The position numbers and the translations under genes were made by a program. Of a DNA stretch of 64,000 bases, positions 34,099 through 44,800 are shown piece after piece. The stretch is from Burkholderiales bacterium JOSHI_001 (GTDB lineage: Bacteria; Pseudomonadota; Gammaproteobacteria; Burkholderiales; Burkholderiaceae_C). The notes beneath the pieces are model-generated. The model was not told where the DNA came from. It saw only the letters and a list, made by a program, of their open reading frames with translations, and made no database searches. The DNA lies in the NCBI GenBank assembly GCA_000244995.1, contig CM001438.1:2876090-2940089 (forward strand). Reading direction: 5' to 3'. Each line of letters opens with the position of its first letter. Within the stretch, counting starts at the first letter, position 1.

Positions 34099-35247
34099 AT
34101 GGCCCGCATCTTCTACATCACCCAGATCGAGATCGACTTCGGCGCCCGCCGCGTGCTGCCGGCCGAATGCCAGGCCGCCGGCATGAAGCGCCCGCTGGTC
34201 GTCACCGACCCCGGCGTGCGCGCCGCGGGCGTGCTGGACCTGGCGCTGGCGGCACTCGACGGCCTGCCGCACGCGGTGTTCGACCAGACGCCCAGCAACC
34301 CCACCGAAGCCGGCGTGCGCGCCGCCGTGGCCGTGTTCCAGCGCGAAGGCTGCGACGGCCTCATCGCCATCGGCGGCGGCTCCAGCATCGACCTGGCCAA
34401 GGGCGTGGCCATCGCCGCCACCCACCCCGGCCCCTTGAAGACCTACGCCACCATCGAAGGTGGCAGCCCGAAGATCACGTCGGCCGTGGCGCCGCTTCTC
34501 GCGGTGCCCACCACCGCAGGCACCGGCAGCGAGGTGGCGCGCGGGGCCATCGTCATCGTGGACGACGGGCGCAAGCTGGGCTTCCACAGCTGGCACCTGG
34601 TGCCCAAGTGCGCGGTGCTGGACCCCGAACTCACGCTCGGCCTGCCGCCCTTGCTGACCGCGGCCACCGGCATGGACGCCATCGCGCATTGTCTGGAAAC
34701 CTTCATGGCCCCGGCGGTGAACCCGCCGGCCGACGGCATCGCCCTGGACGGCCTGGCCCGCGGCTGGGCCCACATCGAACGCGCCACGAAAGACGGCGCC
34801 GACCGCGACGCGCGCTGGAACATGATGAGCGCCAGCATGCAGGGCGCCATGGCCTTCCAGAAGGGCCTGGGCTGCGTGCATTCGCTGAGCCACAGCCTGG
34901 GCGGCGTGAACCCGAAGCTGCACCACGGCACCTTGAACGCCATGTTCCTGCCGGCGGTCATCCGTTTCAATGCGCCGGCCGAGAGCCTCCAGCGTGAACA
35001 CCGGCTGCAGCGCATGGCGCAGGCCATGGGCCTGGGCGGCTGCGATGCCCAGGGCCATGAACTGGCCGAGGCCATCACCGCGATGAACGCCCGCCTGGGC
35101 CTGCCCAGCGGCCTGGCCGCGATGGGCGTGACACCCGAGCTGTTCGAGCGCGTGATCGACGGCGCCATGGCCGACCACTGTCACAAGACCAACCCGCGCA
35201 TCGCCACACGCGACGATTACCGGGCCATGCTGGAAGCGGCCCTCTAG
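34099..35247 (+). CDS. iron-containing alcohol dehydrogenase
   Basis: 382 residues. NAD-binding loop: LIAIGGGSSIDLAKGVAIA; then LLAVPTTAGTGSEVARGA. The metal site has Asp and His in TGMDAIAHCLETFM, and His in GLGCVHSLSHSLGG followed by LHHGTLNAMFLP. All ligands expected for the Fe-ADH family are present. Members oxidise or reduce short alcohols or aldehydes, or reduce 4-hydroxybutyrate-like compounds; the substrate is open. It is convergent with the S9 peptidase gene and has no strong ribosome binding site. Confidence 0.94.
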   Translation: MARIFYITQIEIDFGARRVLPAECQAAGMKRPLVVTDPGVRAAGVLDLALAALDGLPHAVFDQTPSNPTEAGVRAAVAVFQREGCDGLIAIGGGSSIDLAKGVAIAATHPGPLKTYATIEGGSPKITSAVAPLLAVPTTAGTGSEVARGAIVIVDDGRKLGFHSWHLVPKCAVLDPELTLGLPPLLTAATGMDAIAHCLETFMAPAVNPPADGIALDGLARGWAHIERATKDGADRDARWNMMSASMQGAMAFQKGLGCVHSLSHSLGGVNPKLHHGTLNAMFLPAVIRFNAPAESLQREHRLQRMAQAMGLGGCDAQGHELAEAITAMNARLGLPSGLAAMGVTPELFERVIDGAMADHCHKTNPRIATRDDYRAMLEAAL

Positions 35248-35258
35248 GCGCCGCCGCT

Positions 35259-37262
35259 CTACTTCAGGTGCTGGGCCAGAAAGCGCTCCATGCGGCCGGC
35301 CCAGTCCACCTGGTGTTCGGTGGTCCATCCACCATGGCCTTCGCCGGTGTAGACCACCCACTCCGGCTCGCGGCCCTGGGCCTTCAGGGCGTCCCGCAGC
35401 CGGGTGCCATGTTCCAGGGGTACCCGCCGGTCGTCCGCACCAAAGCCCAGCAGCAGGGGCAGTTTGAGTTCGGCCGCGCGCTCCAGCGGTGAGGCGGCCT
35501 TCAGCAGGGGCAGGTCGGCCACGGGGTCGCCGATCAATTGGGGCAGGCTGAAATTGCGCCCTTCGTCGGACAGGTCGGACATCGCCGACCACTTCATGCG
35601 CAGCACCGGGTCGGTCACCGCCACCCAGGCGATCGCGCAGCGGTACAACTGGGGGTGGCGAATCGGCCCCATCAAGGCGGCATACCCGCCATAGCTGGCG
35701 CCAGCGATGCAGGCTTGGCTGGCGCTGACCTGGCCTTGCTGCCGGGCCCACTCCAGCGCATCGGCCACGTCGTCCTGCATGGTGGTGCCCCACTGCTTCC
35801 AGCCGGCGCGGTAGTGCGCACCCCCATAGCCGGTGCTGCCGCGGAATTCAGGTTCGATGACGGCATAACCCCGCGAGGCCAGGAATTGCGCCATCGGGTT
35901 CCATTCCCAGTGGCCGCCGCGCACCCAGGGGCCGCCGTGCACCAGCACCACCGCCGGGGGCCGATCCCCCTTCTTGTGTCCAGCCGGCAGGGTCAGCCAC
36001 AGGGGCAGGTCCTTGCCGTCACGGGCCTTGATGCGATGGAAGTCCAGCGTGGCCATGCGGCGGGGATCCACGTCAGGACGGCTGTCCCCGACCTTCTGCC
36101 AGGACTTGTCGGCCACGCGGTGAACCCAGAACTGGCCCGGGTCGCGGTCGCTCCAGCTGTGCACCAGCACCACCATGTCGGGTTCCAGGCAGCGGGCGCA
36201 GCTGAGCCGGTTGACCCGATCGGGCCAGCGCTTGTCGGTCTCCGCCTGCACGGCCTTCAGCCGCGGGTCGAACCACACCACGCCGTAGGCGTCGGTGTCC
36301 ACGTGCACGCCCAGCAGGCGGCCACTGCGTTCATCGACCGCCAGTTCGCGGCCCACGGAGAAACCCGGCGTGCTGACCAAGGCTTGCACCTCGGGACGCT
36401 GGGTGGCCATGTCGAAGCGCTTGAGCACATCCACCCCGCCCGAACCGCTGGACTCCAGCACCAGCAGCCTGCCCTGGTCGTCGACGTGCACAGGCCGGTA
36501 GGGCCATTCCAGGGCGTCGAACTCGGCCAGCCGCTGCCAGTCCGGCTGCTTGTCGTCACGCCAATGCAGGGAGGCCCGGCCGTCCTTCACCGCCACCGCC
36601 ACGCGGGGCTGGCCCCGGGTGTCGAACAGCCAGGCCGTGGCGTTGTCCACACGCGCCCCGGCCATCGGGGTGGCGCGCCCAGTCTCCAGGTTCAGCCGCT
36701 TGGGTTGCAGGCCCAACAGGTTGCGGCCGTCATAGTCATATTCCCCCACCACGACCTCGTTGCCTGGGCCCGCCGTGGGCACGCTCAGCAACACGTGGTT
36801 GAAGGGCAGCACCGTGCTTTTGACCGTGGTGTGCTCCCGCAAAGCGGAGCGGTCGGCGTCCACCAGCGTGCGGATCTCGCCACTGGCGCGGCTGACGCTT
36901 TGCAGGCCGGGCGCCCACTGCTGGTCGGCGCTGCCGCGGTCGTCCTGCCGCACCTTGAACACCAGGCGCTCGTCGCCCACCCAGTGGAACTCCCCCACGT
37001 CGACATCGCTGAAGTGGGCCAGCTTGACCGACTTGCCGGGGTCGCTGAGGTCCAGCGACAGCAGCCCGACCCGCTGGCCCCCGATGGCGGCCGTGACAGC
37101 CACCCAACGGCCCGAGGGCGACAGCTTGGCCTGCCGGATGGCGGGGCCCTTGAAGAACAACTCCGCCGGCAGCAGCGCAGCGGTGCCCTGGCACCACGCC
37201 GGCGCCATGCCCAGGCACAGGCCCCAGGCCGCGAATGCATTGCGAAGCTGTCTGCCCATCAT
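35259..37262 (-). CDS. exported S9-family (prolyl oligopeptidase-like) peptidase
   Basis: 667 residues from the ATG pair at 37262/37259. A signal peptide (RNAFAAWGLCLGMAPAWCQG) precedes a beta-propeller region (residues ~35-390). The C-terminal alpha/beta hydrolase domain has the oxyanion region VVLVHGGPWVRGGHW, FRGSTGYGGAHYRAGWKQW, nucleophile Ser in CIAGASYGGYAALMG, Asp in LLGFGADDRRVPLEHG, and His in GEGHGGW. It likely acts as a periplasmic dipeptidyl or acylaminoacyl peptidase. It is transcribed from the gap after aceA's terminator and has AGGTGGG ahead of the start. Confidence 0.93.
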   Translation of the reverse strand: MMGRQLRNAFAAWGLCLGMAPAWCQGTAALLPAELFFKGPAIRQAKLSPSGRWVAVTAAIGGQRVGLLSLDLSDPGKSVKLAHFSDVDVGEFHWVGDERLVFKVRQDDRGSADQQWAPGLQSVSRASGEIRTLVDADRSALREHTTVKSTVLPFNHVLLSVPTAGPGNEVVVGEYDYDGRNLLGLQPKRLNLETGRATPMAGARVDNATAWLFDTRGQPRVAVAVKDGRASLHWRDDKQPDWQRLAEFDALEWPYRPVHVDDQGRLLVLESSGSGGVDVLKRFDMATQRPEVQALVSTPGFSVGRELAVDERSGRLLGVHVDTDAYGVVWFDPRLKAVQAETDKRWPDRVNRLSCARCLEPDMVVLVHSWSDRDPGQFWVHRVADKSWQKVGDSRPDVDPRRMATLDFHRIKARDGKDLPLWLTLPAGHKKGDRPPAVVLVHGGPWVRGGHWEWNPMAQFLASRGYAVIEPEFRGSTGYGGAHYRAGWKQWGTTMQDDVADALEWARQQGQVSASQACIAGASYGGYAALMGPIRHPQLYRCAIAWVAVTDPVLRMKWSAMSDLSDEGRNFSLPQLIGDPVADLPLLKAASPLERAAELKLPLLLGFGADDRRVPLEHGTRLRDALKAQGREPEWVVYTGEGHGGWTTEHQVDWAGRMERFLAQHLK

Positions 37263-37356
37263 CTGTAACCCACCTGCTGAAGTGACGCCCGGACCCATTC
37301 TGGCGGCCGGGCCCGGGGTGTCCAGCCGGTTCAACCCGGTGTGGCCTGGTCGGTTG

Positions 37357-37394
37357 GAAAAAAGAGAAAGCCCGATGGCTTGTGACCATCGGGC
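37357..37394 (-). terminator. intrinsic terminator of aceA
   Basis: On the minus strand, GCCCGATGG and CCATCGGGC (37370-37378 and 37386-37394) form a perfect 9-bp stem with a 7-base loop, followed by TTTCTCTTTTTTCC (37357-37369). It lies 43 bases after the aceA stop codon and shields the S9 peptidase gene. Confidence 0.87.
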
Positions 37395-37437
37395 CTCGGT
37401 CCGCGGGCGGCGCGTGGCCGCCCTTGGAATCAACAGA

Positions 37438-38736
37438 TCAGTGGTGGGTGCCGTCGAAGAACTGTTCGTCTTCGGTGCTGCCCTTCAGCGCGGCGGTGGA
37501 GGCGTCCTTCTCGATCGTGGTGGTCACGGCGTCGAAGTACCCGGTGCCCACTTCGCGCTGGTGCTTCACGGCGGTGAAGCCCCGGTCGGCGGCAGCGAAT
37601 TCCTTCTCCTGCAGTTCGACGAAGGCGCTCATGTTGTTGCGGGCGTAGCCGTAGGCCAGGTCGAACATGCTGTAGTTCAGGCTGTGGAAGCCGGCCAGCG
37701 TGATGAACTGGTACTTGTAGCCCATGGCGCCCAGCTCGCGCTGGAACTTGGCGATGGTGCTGTCGTCCAGGTTCTTCTTCCAGTTGAAGGACGGGCTGCA
37801 GTTGTAGGACAGCATCTTGCCCGGGAACTTGGCGTGGATGGCGTCGGCGAAGGCCTTGGCGAAGGCCAGGTCCGGCGTGCCGGTTTCGCACCACACCATG
37901 TCGGCCACTTCGGCGTAGGCCAGGCCGCGGCTGACGGCCTGCTCGAAGCCCTTCTTGGTGCGGTAGAAACCTTCCACCGTGCGCTCGCCGGTGAGGAAGG
38001 GCTTGTCGTTGTCGTCCACGTCGTTGGTCACCAGGTCGGCGGCTTCGGCGTCGGTGCGGGCCAGCAGGATGGTGGGCACGCCCATCACGTCGGCGGCCAG
38101 GCGGGCCGCCACCAGCTTGGCCACGGCTTCACGCGTGGGCACCAGCACCTTGCCACCCATGTGGCCGCACTTCTTGACGGACGCCAGCTGGTCCTCGAAG
38201 TGCACGCCGGCAGCGCCGGCTTCGATCATGGCCTTCATCAGCTCGAAGGCGTTCAGCACGCCGCCGAAGCCGGCTTCGGCATCGGCCACGATGGGGGCGA
38301 AGTAGTCGACGTCGTTCTTGCCTTCGCTCCACTGGATCTGGTCGGCGCGAGCGAAGGTGTTGTTGATCTTCTTCACCACCTTCGGCACCGAGTCCACCGC
38401 GTACAGCGATTGGTCGGGGTACATCTCGCCGGTGGAGTTGGCGTCACCCGCCACCTGCCAGCCCGACAGGTAGATGGCCTTCAGGCCGGCCTTGACCTGC
38501 TGCATGGCCTGGTTGCCGGTCAGCGCGCCCAGCGAGTTGACGAAGGGCTCGGTGTTCACCAGGTTCCACAGCTTTTCGGCGCCGCGCTTGGCCAGGGTGT
38601 GGTCGATCTGCACGCTGCCACGCAGGCGCACCACGTCCGCGGCGCTGTAGGGGCGCTTGATGCCCTTCCAGCGCGGGTTGGTGGCCCAGTCCTTTTCCAG
38701 GGCGGCGATTTGTTGCTCACGGGTCAGTTGGGTCAT
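37438..38736 (-). CDS. aceA: isocitrate lyase
   Basis: 432 residues, the usual length. The catalytic signature is KKCGHMGGK; other marks are [55 protein letters not shown] and [12 protein letters not shown]. It splits isocitrate to glyoxylate and succinate, the first step of the glyoxylate shunt used on acetate and fatty acids. AAGGAG lies at the right distance before the ATG at 38736. No aceB (malate synthase) is next to it. The upstream region carries an ordered half-site array (38813-38835) and the gene ends with a strong terminator, so it is a single-gene unit. Confidence 0.98.
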   Translation of the reverse strand: MTQLTREQQIAALEKDWATNPRWKGIKRPYSAADVVRLRGSVQIDHTLAKRGAEKLWNLVNTEPFVNSLGALTGNQAMQQVKAGLKAIYLSGWQVAGDANSTGEMYPDQSLYAVDSVPKVVKKINNTFARADQIQWSEGKNDVDYFAPIVADAEAGFGGVLNAFELMKAMIEAGAAGVHFEDQLASVKKCGHMGGKVLVPTREAVAKLVAARLAADVMGVPTILLARTDAEAADLVTNDVDDNDKPFLTGERTVEGFYRTKKGFEQAVSRGLAYAEVADMVWCETGTPDLAFAKAFADAIHAKFPGKMLSYNCSPSFNWKKNLDDSTIAKFQRELGAMGYKYQFITLAGFHSLNYSMFDLAYGYARNNMSAFVELQEKEFAAADRGFTAVKHQREVGTGYFDAVTTTIEKDASTAALKGSTEDEQFFDGTHH

Positions 38737-38812
38737 GGAAAGCTCCTTGGGGAAGTTGCGGATGGACCGGGGTTCGGATGGCTCAAGCCTAACCGTTGCC
38801 CGCGGTGCCGCC

Positions 38813-38835
38813 AAGACTTATGTCTTATAGAAGAC
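38813..38835. promoter_or_regulatory. triple half-site operator upstream of aceA
   Basis: AAGAC (38813-38817), GTCTT (38822-38826) and AAGAC (38831-38835) alternate in orientation with exactly 4 bases between each, making two overlapping perfect inverted repeats. The array lies 77-99 bases upstream of the aceA start and covers TATAAG on the minus strand, a likely -10 box. A regulator bound here would block or position RNA polymerase. Which regulator cannot be told; GntR- or IclR-type regulators of acetate/propionate genes are candidates. Confidence 0.55.
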
Positions 38836-39005
38836 TAAAAATCAGATCCATCAAAATCAACGACTTGCAGCTCAAATATCGCGATGTGGAATCAAGTTTG
38901 CCGCCATGAAAAATGATGCTGCGACGCAGCAGTCGTCAATTCCACAACATGAAAAGCAGTTTCCTCATGGCGAGATCGCGGCCCCTGCCGCCTAAGATGC
39001 GCCGC

Positions 39006-39932
39006 ATGTTTGCCTTTCACTCCGACAGCCGCTTCCTGAAGTGCCCGACCGTGTCGCCCGGGCTGCCTTACGCCGTGGCCGGCCTGGCCTGGGACGGCGC
39101 CACCACGAACAGACCGGGTGCCCGCCTGGGCCCCAAGGCCATCCGCGAAGCCAGCCACATGCTGTGCGACGGCACCCACCCGCTGTGGAACGTGGACCTG
39201 CAAGGCCTGCTGGGCGATGCCGGCGACCTGGCCCTGCCGAACACCAGCCTGTCTGCCATGCGCGAAGCGATGGTGGCGCCGGTGGCCGAGCTGATTTCGC
39301 GCCACCACATGGCCTGGCTGGGCGGCGACCACTCCGTCACCCTGCCCCTGCTGCGCGCCTACCGCCAGCACCTGGGACGACCGCTGGCGCTGGTGCACTT
39401 CGACGCCCACTGCGACACCTGGACCGACCACTTCGGCGAACCCAGCGGCCACGGCACCTGGGTTCACGAGGCCATCCAGGAAGGGCTGGTGGATGCGCGT
39501 TGCGTCACCCAGGTCGGCATCCGCTCACCCGGCCAGCGCGAGGCGCGCGAGTACGTGGCCGACCAGGGCGGGCAGATCTTCACCGCGCGCGACCTGCGCG
39601 GGCTGGACGGCGCGGCGCTCACCCCCGTGCTGCAGGCCGTGCTGCAGCGCTGGGAAGGCGCCGAGCGGCCACCGCTGTACATCAGCCTGGACATCGACTG
39701 CCTGGACCCGGCCTTCGCCCCCGGCACCGGCACGCCCGAGCCCGGCGGCCTGTCCAGCAGCCAGGTGCTCACGCTGCTGGAAGGCCTGGCGGCCCTGCCC
39801 TGCGTGGGCATGGACTGCGTGGAGGTGAGCCCGCCCTTCGACCACGCCGAACTGGCCAGCATGGCGGCGGCCAACTTTGTCTGGACCTACCTGTGCGGAC
39901 AGCGCGCCCGCACCCATCCGGTGCCCCGTTGA
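39006..39932 (+). CDS. speB: agmatinase (ureohydrolase family)
   Basis: 308 residues from the ATG at 39006; an ATG at 38997 is in frame. All manganese ligands are present: His in WLGGDHSVTLPLL, Asp-His-Asp in LVHFDAHCDTW, and Asp-Asp in SLDIDCLDPAFAPGTGTPEPG. The stretch CVGMDCVEVSPPFDHAELA near the end is as in SpeB. E. coli SpeB is 306 residues and shows the same order of motifs. Agmatinase turns agmatine into putrescine and urea. Putrescine is the substrate of the block at 46-62 kb. Arginase cannot be fully excluded. It is divergent from aceA across about 270 bases. Confidence 0.87.
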   Translation: MFAFHSDSRFLKCPTVSPGLPYAVAGLAWDGATTNRPGARLGPKAIREASHMLCDGTHPLWNVDLQGLLGDAGDLALPNTSLSAMREAMVAPVAELISRHHMAWLGGDHSVTLPLLRAYRQHLGRPLALVHFDAHCDTWTDHFGEPSGHGTWVHEAIQEGLVDARCVTQVGIRSPGQREAREYVADQGGQIFTARDLRGLDGAALTPVLQAVLQRWEGAERPPLYISLDIDCLDPAFAPGTGTPEPGGLSSSQVLTLLEGLAALPCVGMDCVEVSPPFDHAELASMAAANFVWTYLCGQRARTHPVPR

Positions 39933-40102
39933 GCGGCGCCAGGGCTGTGTCGCTGCGCCGCAGCAAGGGTCTGACGCCGGATTGATGCGGCGCAAGCCGG
40001 TACGCCGCCACGGGCGAAGAATCGGCGCTGGTTGCTTCATCAAGCGCCCAGGAAGCGCGGGTGCGGCGAACAGTCCGAATGTCACCTTCCAAGGAGCCCG
40101 CC

Positions 40103-40645
40103 ATGTGCGCCGAAGTCGTCCGCCCGCCCCGTGTTGCCCGCCCTGCCCGCCCCGCGGTGCCGGCCCTGCCCACCCTGGACGCGCTGGACGGCACCCATGC
40201 CCAGATGATGGCCACGCTGTCGCAACTGGGTGGCCTGATGCGCCACCTGCGCGAGAACGGCGTGGACGACACCGCGCGCCGCAATGCCGCCGACATCTGC
40301 GCGTTCTTTGTTGAAACCGCGCGCCAGCACCATGCCGACGAGGAACGGGCGGTGTTCCCAGCCCTGTTCGCCAGCGGCGACGCCGAAATGCGCGCCCATG
40401 TGGAACGCCTGCAGCAGGACCACGGCTGGCTGGAGGAAGACTGGATCGAGCTGGAGCCGCAATTGCAGGCGGTGGCCCAGGGCTACAGCTGGTACGACAT
40501 CGACGAGCTCAGCCACGCGGTGGATGTGTTCGTCAACCTGTACCGCGAGCACATCGCGCTGGAGGAATCGATGATCTACCCGGCGGCGCGCAAGCGCGCG
40601 GCGGTGGCTCAGGCGGGAGTGGCGCAGCGCCTGGAACAGGGTTGA
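40103..40645 (+). CDS. hemerythrin-domain protein
   Basis: 180 residues. AAGGAG precedes the ATG at 40103. After a Pro-rich head (about 35 residues) a four-helix domain follows, with ligands in DALDGTHAQMMATL, FVETARQHHADEERAVFPAL, and VNLYREHIALEESMIYPAA. These His/Glu/Asp match the di-iron hemerythrin pattern (HHxxEExxxF and HxxxEE). Such proteins sense or bind oxygen, or sense iron or nitric oxide. No partner domain is attached. It is convergent with the cassette at 40674-45858. Confidence 0.9.
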   Translation: MCAEVVRPPRVARPARPAVPALPTLDALDGTHAQMMATLSQLGGLMRHLRENGVDDTARRNAADICAFFVETARQHHADEERAVFPALFASGDAEMRAHVERLQQDHGWLEEDWIELEPQLQAVAQGYSWYDIDELSHAVDVFVNLYREHIALEESMIYPAARKRAAVAQAGVAQRLEQG

Positions 40646-40673
40646 ACCCTGCCGGCCGCCGCAGCCAGGGGCG

Positions 40674-41852
40674 CTAACGCCCGTCGGTGAGCGTCAAGGC
40701 CAGCGGGCCCGCCAGGTGTGGCCCGGCGACCACGTACACCTGGTAGGTGGTGGGCGTGGCCTGCGGCGGCAGGGTTGCCGACAGGTCCACCGTGAAGGTG
40801 GCATCCATCGGATCGCCCGGCTTGAGCGGCACGCGCGACCAAACGGGAATGTCCAAGGTGCGTTGGTAGGGATCGCTGCGGTTGGGGGCCACCACCAGCA
40901 GCAGCGCGCGCAACACGGCATGCGGTGGCCCTGGGTTGTTGGGCCCGGCCGCCACAGGAACAGCAGGCGACTGAACCAGGGTCTGGGCGGTCACCGCCAG
41001 GCGCATGGCGCCGTGCAACAGCCAAGGCGTCTGCTGCGGCCCGATCTTCGCCTGGCCGAGCGATATGCGCAGTCCGGGGCCGGTGAGCGGCGGTGAGTCG
41101 GCGTCGGGCGTGAAGCGCGGCAGTCCGTGCGGCGACTGTTGCATCTGGGTTCGCAACGACCGCATCAACTCCTTGGTGCCTTCCAGCGACTGCGGCGTGG
41201 GCGCCAGCGCGTCGGCCCGGCGGATCGAGGTGGTGACGCCGTTGGACACCTGGTCGTAGCACAAGGTCCACAGTGCCAGGCGCCGGCTGGTCGAAGGCAG
41301 GTTCAGCCGCCGCGCCACATCCACGAACACCGTGCCGGCGCTGCGGGCCACCAGCGGACGCTGTTCCTGCGCCCGCATTTTTTGAAGCGCCTCGGGCAAC
41401 GCCACCGGCGCAGGCGCCGCCGGCCTTTCCTGGGCCTTGTCGGCATCCAGTCCCAGCAGGGGTCCGGCGAAGACCCAGCCATGGTCCAAATCGCTGGCCA
41501 CAATGATGGCGTTGTCGGCCCAGGGCAAGGCCGCACGGCGGGCGCGGCTTTGCACCGTGAGCACCAGCGCGTTCAGGCGCTGGCCGGCCACGGCGTCCAC
41601 CTGGCGCGGCGCGCCCAGCAGCAGGCCGTTGAAGCCGACTTCCAGGGCCTCCTCGTCCAGCGTTTCCACCGCCGCCTGCTCGCGGCCGGCGTAGACAACG
41701 TCTCCCAGCTTTTGCACAGCGCTCATCAGGTCTTCGGTGCTTTGCATTCGTTTCCCCTTGGAATGACCCGGCGCTGCCAGGGCCAGTGCGGCCGCCAGCA
41801 GCCCGGCCGCCAGGACACCGATCAGTCCGACTGAACGGTTCAAGCCACACAT
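40674..41852 (-). CDS. unidentified exported protein, third gene of the zincin cassette, candidate immunity protein
   Basis: 392 residues from the ATG at 41852, one base inside the stop of the gene before (TGATG), so translation is coupled. The N-terminus is a signal peptide or membrane anchor (VGLIGVLAAGLLAAALALAA). The rest is probably periplasmic: ALPWADNAIIVASDLDHGW, ALWTLCYDQVSNGVTT, LDIPVWSRVPLKPGD, and a beta-rich end with TYQVYVVAGPHLAGPLALTL. No family recognised. As the gene after a candidate secreted metalloprotease, an immunity role in the periplasm is plausible, but other roles are not excluded. Confidence 0.7.
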   Translation of the reverse strand: MCGLNRSVGLIGVLAAGLLAAALALAAPGHSKGKRMQSTEDLMSAVQKLGDVVYAGREQAAVETLDEEALEVGFNGLLLGAPRQVDAVAGQRLNALVLTVQSRARRAALPWADNAIIVASDLDHGWVFAGPLLGLDADKAQERPAAPAPVALPEALQKMRAQEQRPLVARSAGTVFVDVARRLNLPSTSRRLALWTLCYDQVSNGVTTSIRRADALAPTPQSLEGTKELMRSLRTQMQQSPHGLPRFTPDADSPPLTGPGLRISLGQAKIGPQQTPWLLHGAMRLAVTAQTLVQSPAVPVAAGPNNPGPPHAVLRALLLVVAPNRSDPYQRTLDIPVWSRVPLKPGDPMDATFTVDLSATLPPQATPTTYQVYVVAGPHLAGPLALTLTDGR

Positions 41853-44800
41853 CAATGGTTCAACTTCGACAGGTCGGACAACACGAAGTCCAGCGCGCAG
41901 TGCTCGCACCACTCCACCTTGTTGGGCAGGCCATAGGCGAACAGGATGCAGTCGCCGTTGTCGTACTTTCCAGCGCCATGGCCCTGGGCGTCGAGTTGCC
42001 CGCTCTTCTTCGGGTCCAGTGCCGGGTCGCCCGGGTTGCCCGCGGTCCAGGCAGCCCCATGGGCGCAGTGCGTGCCACTTCCGCCACGGCGCTGGTAGTA
42101 CAGCGGATGGTCCGGCATGCCCTCCTTGGTCTTGTAGCGCGTCTGACCGAACAGGTGAGCCATTTCGTGCGCCATCGTGTCCTGCATCGAAGCGTCCGCG
42201 CGACCGCCCTTGATGACGGCAGCCACTGAATCGTTGGGGGCCCAACCCAGGTAGCCGCCGTCGGCCGCGCGCAGCTTGATGGTGACCCGGATGCAGTGGG
42301 TCGCGTCGATGGGCTGCCCGTCAGGTGGCGATACCCGCACCTTGCGCCGCGAGTCGCGGTCGGCGCGCACCTCGATCTTGGCCACCGGCAGCTTGCCCTT
42401 GGCCCGCACCTTCCACTTGGCGCCGTCGTGCTCCAACATCTCCCACTTCGCGGTCATGGCCAGCGCGCCGCCTTGCAGTGGCGGGTCGAAGATCGACACC
42501 TTGTGGGTCTGCATCTGGGCAGAATCCATGGCTTCATCCTGAGGACCGGGGTCGGCATCGTCGAAGATCAACTCGGTGGTGTGGGTGCGGCCATCCTTAG
42601 CGTCGAACTGTTCGTCGCACATGATCACGTGGAACTTGGGCGTGGTTTTCTTTTCCGCCTTCTGGAACAGTTTCAGCGCGTCCTTGATGTTGTGCGTGCC
42701 GATGCACAGCTTGAGGGTGTTGTCGCCGCTGTTGGGGTTGTACTGCCAGTGCGGACGCATCGGGTCCACCGAGAAGTCCCCGGGTGTCATTTGGTGCTGG
42801 TTCACCAACTCGGGCCCCAGGAACACCCTTTCCTGGCTGTTGTCGAAGCCCGCCAGGGCCGGCAGCGCCAAGTTCTGCGGTCGCGTGGCCTGGTAGAACA
42901 CCCGCCGCCAGACCTGGATGTCCCCGAGCGCGCTGGTCACGGGCACGCGCTTGCCCAGTTCAGGGTGGCCGTCGATGTGCTTGGCCAGGTGGGCGTCTTC
43001 GTCGATGTAGATGCCCAAGCGGAACTTGTCGCCGCCGACGCGCGACAGCTTCAGCTTGGTCTTGGCCTTGCCATCCTTGTCGGTGACTTCGCCCCAGTGC
43101 AGCACGTCCTTGCGGTCGGGCTTGTCTTTGTGCTTCCAGCTGGTCTTCACATCCTTCCACTTGAAGTCCTGCTTCACGCCCTTGCCATCCTTGCGCTTGG
43201 CGTCGGCCGGGAAGTCAAAGCCCCAGTTGCCGGTCTTGTGGTTGTCTTTGTCCGCCACCAGCATGAAGCGCACCGGCACGCCCGCCAGATGCGGCTTCAA
43301 CTGCATCTGCACCTTGATGCGCCGGCCCTCCGGGTCGCCCTTCTTGTTGACATTGATGTAGAAGCGCTTCGGGTTGCTGGTGGCATCCCAGGCGTTGAAC
43401 TCGTCGCCCTCGGGCGTGTAGTCGATCTTGATCTCGGCCGGGTCGATGGACAGCACGGTGAAGCGCATCCAGTCGCCGTTGCGCAGGTCACGCTTGGCCG
43501 CGGTGTGCTTTTCAACGGCATCGGCCCGGGTCAGCCCGATGTCCAGCTTGCAGTCGTGCAAGGCCTTGCTTTCGCCGCTGCCTTCCACCCACAGCACCTT
43601 CTCGGCGGTCTTCAGGTCGCTGACCTTGAACTCCCAAGGCTGCGTTGTGGCCGCGTTCTCGTTCTCCTTGTCGTGCAGCGTCACCGCGCCGTCGGCGCCT
43701 TCGACCTTGATCACCAGCTTGTAGTCGTCGGTCTCCGCTGGCCAGTCGGCTGCGTTCAGCTTGGGCAGCAACAGCTTGGCACGGCCATGGCTGGGGTCGC
43801 CCGTGGGGCTGGCCACCTGCAGGTGCAGCCAACGCTTGCCCTGCACTTTCAACTCGTCGCTCACCGGCTTTTGTTCGGGCCACACCAGGTCCTTCAACCC
43901 GGTGTGGTAGTCGCTTTCGGGCTCGGTGTAGGGGTCCACCTTGAAGGCCTTGATGGCGCTGATGTTCTGCCGGTGCAAGGTGCCCAGCAGTTCCACCACG
44001 CTCAGGTCCTCGGCGGCCGGCGGCTTCACGCGGATGAGCCCGTCCTTGGGGTCGTCCATGGTCAGCTTGACGGTCACCTTGCCCTTGGCCTTGCCGCGCA
44101 GCCACAGCTCGAATGGCACCAGGCCGAAAAGCTGTGCGTTCGTGATGGCGGTGGACGGTTCGAACTTCTGGTCGGGTTTGCAGTCCGGGTGCGTGAACAA
44201 TTCGACATGCGAAGGGCTCACCGACACCTTGCCGCCACCGTTGTAGGGGTGCGCCGGCACGCCGCCCGTCTGGGTGGCCGACAGCTCAATGCGGGTAGCG
44301 CCGGCCCAATGCAGGTCGGCCTCGGCCTGGCCCTTGTCGTTCTTCTGGTGCTTGTGCAGCCCGCGTTCGAGCAGCACCACCTTGTACTCCGGCACGATCT
44401 TGGGCTGCACAACGTTCAGCGCCTTGATCAGCAGCCCGCGCTGGGTGGGGCCCAGCGCACGGATCGCCGCGTCGGCCGGCGGGTCCAGCGTCAGCGTGGC
44501 CACCAGAGGGCCGGCCGTCCGGTCGCGGTCGCGCAGGTACAGGTCCACACCGGCGGAAAGCTGGGCATTGCTGAAGCGGAAGTCGTTGCCCGGCCCCAGC
44601 GCGAGCTTGGTCGTGCAGGCCTCGTTGCGGAACACGTCCACCGTGCCGCGGTCCAGGGCGAACACGCCGCCATCGCGAAAAGGCTTTTCGCTGCGGGTTT
44701 CGGTGTAGCGCAACTTCAGGTGCAGCGGTGTCTCGGCATTGGGCGGCGGAGGCGGTGGCACGGCCACATTCGGGTCCGGCGGCGGCAGCGGTTCGTACAG

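Noticed and set aside
33601-35793. 730-codon open frame on the minus strand across the alcohol dehydrogenase
   Set aside because: It is a shadow of the iron alcohol dehydrogenase and the esterase. No recognisable domain.
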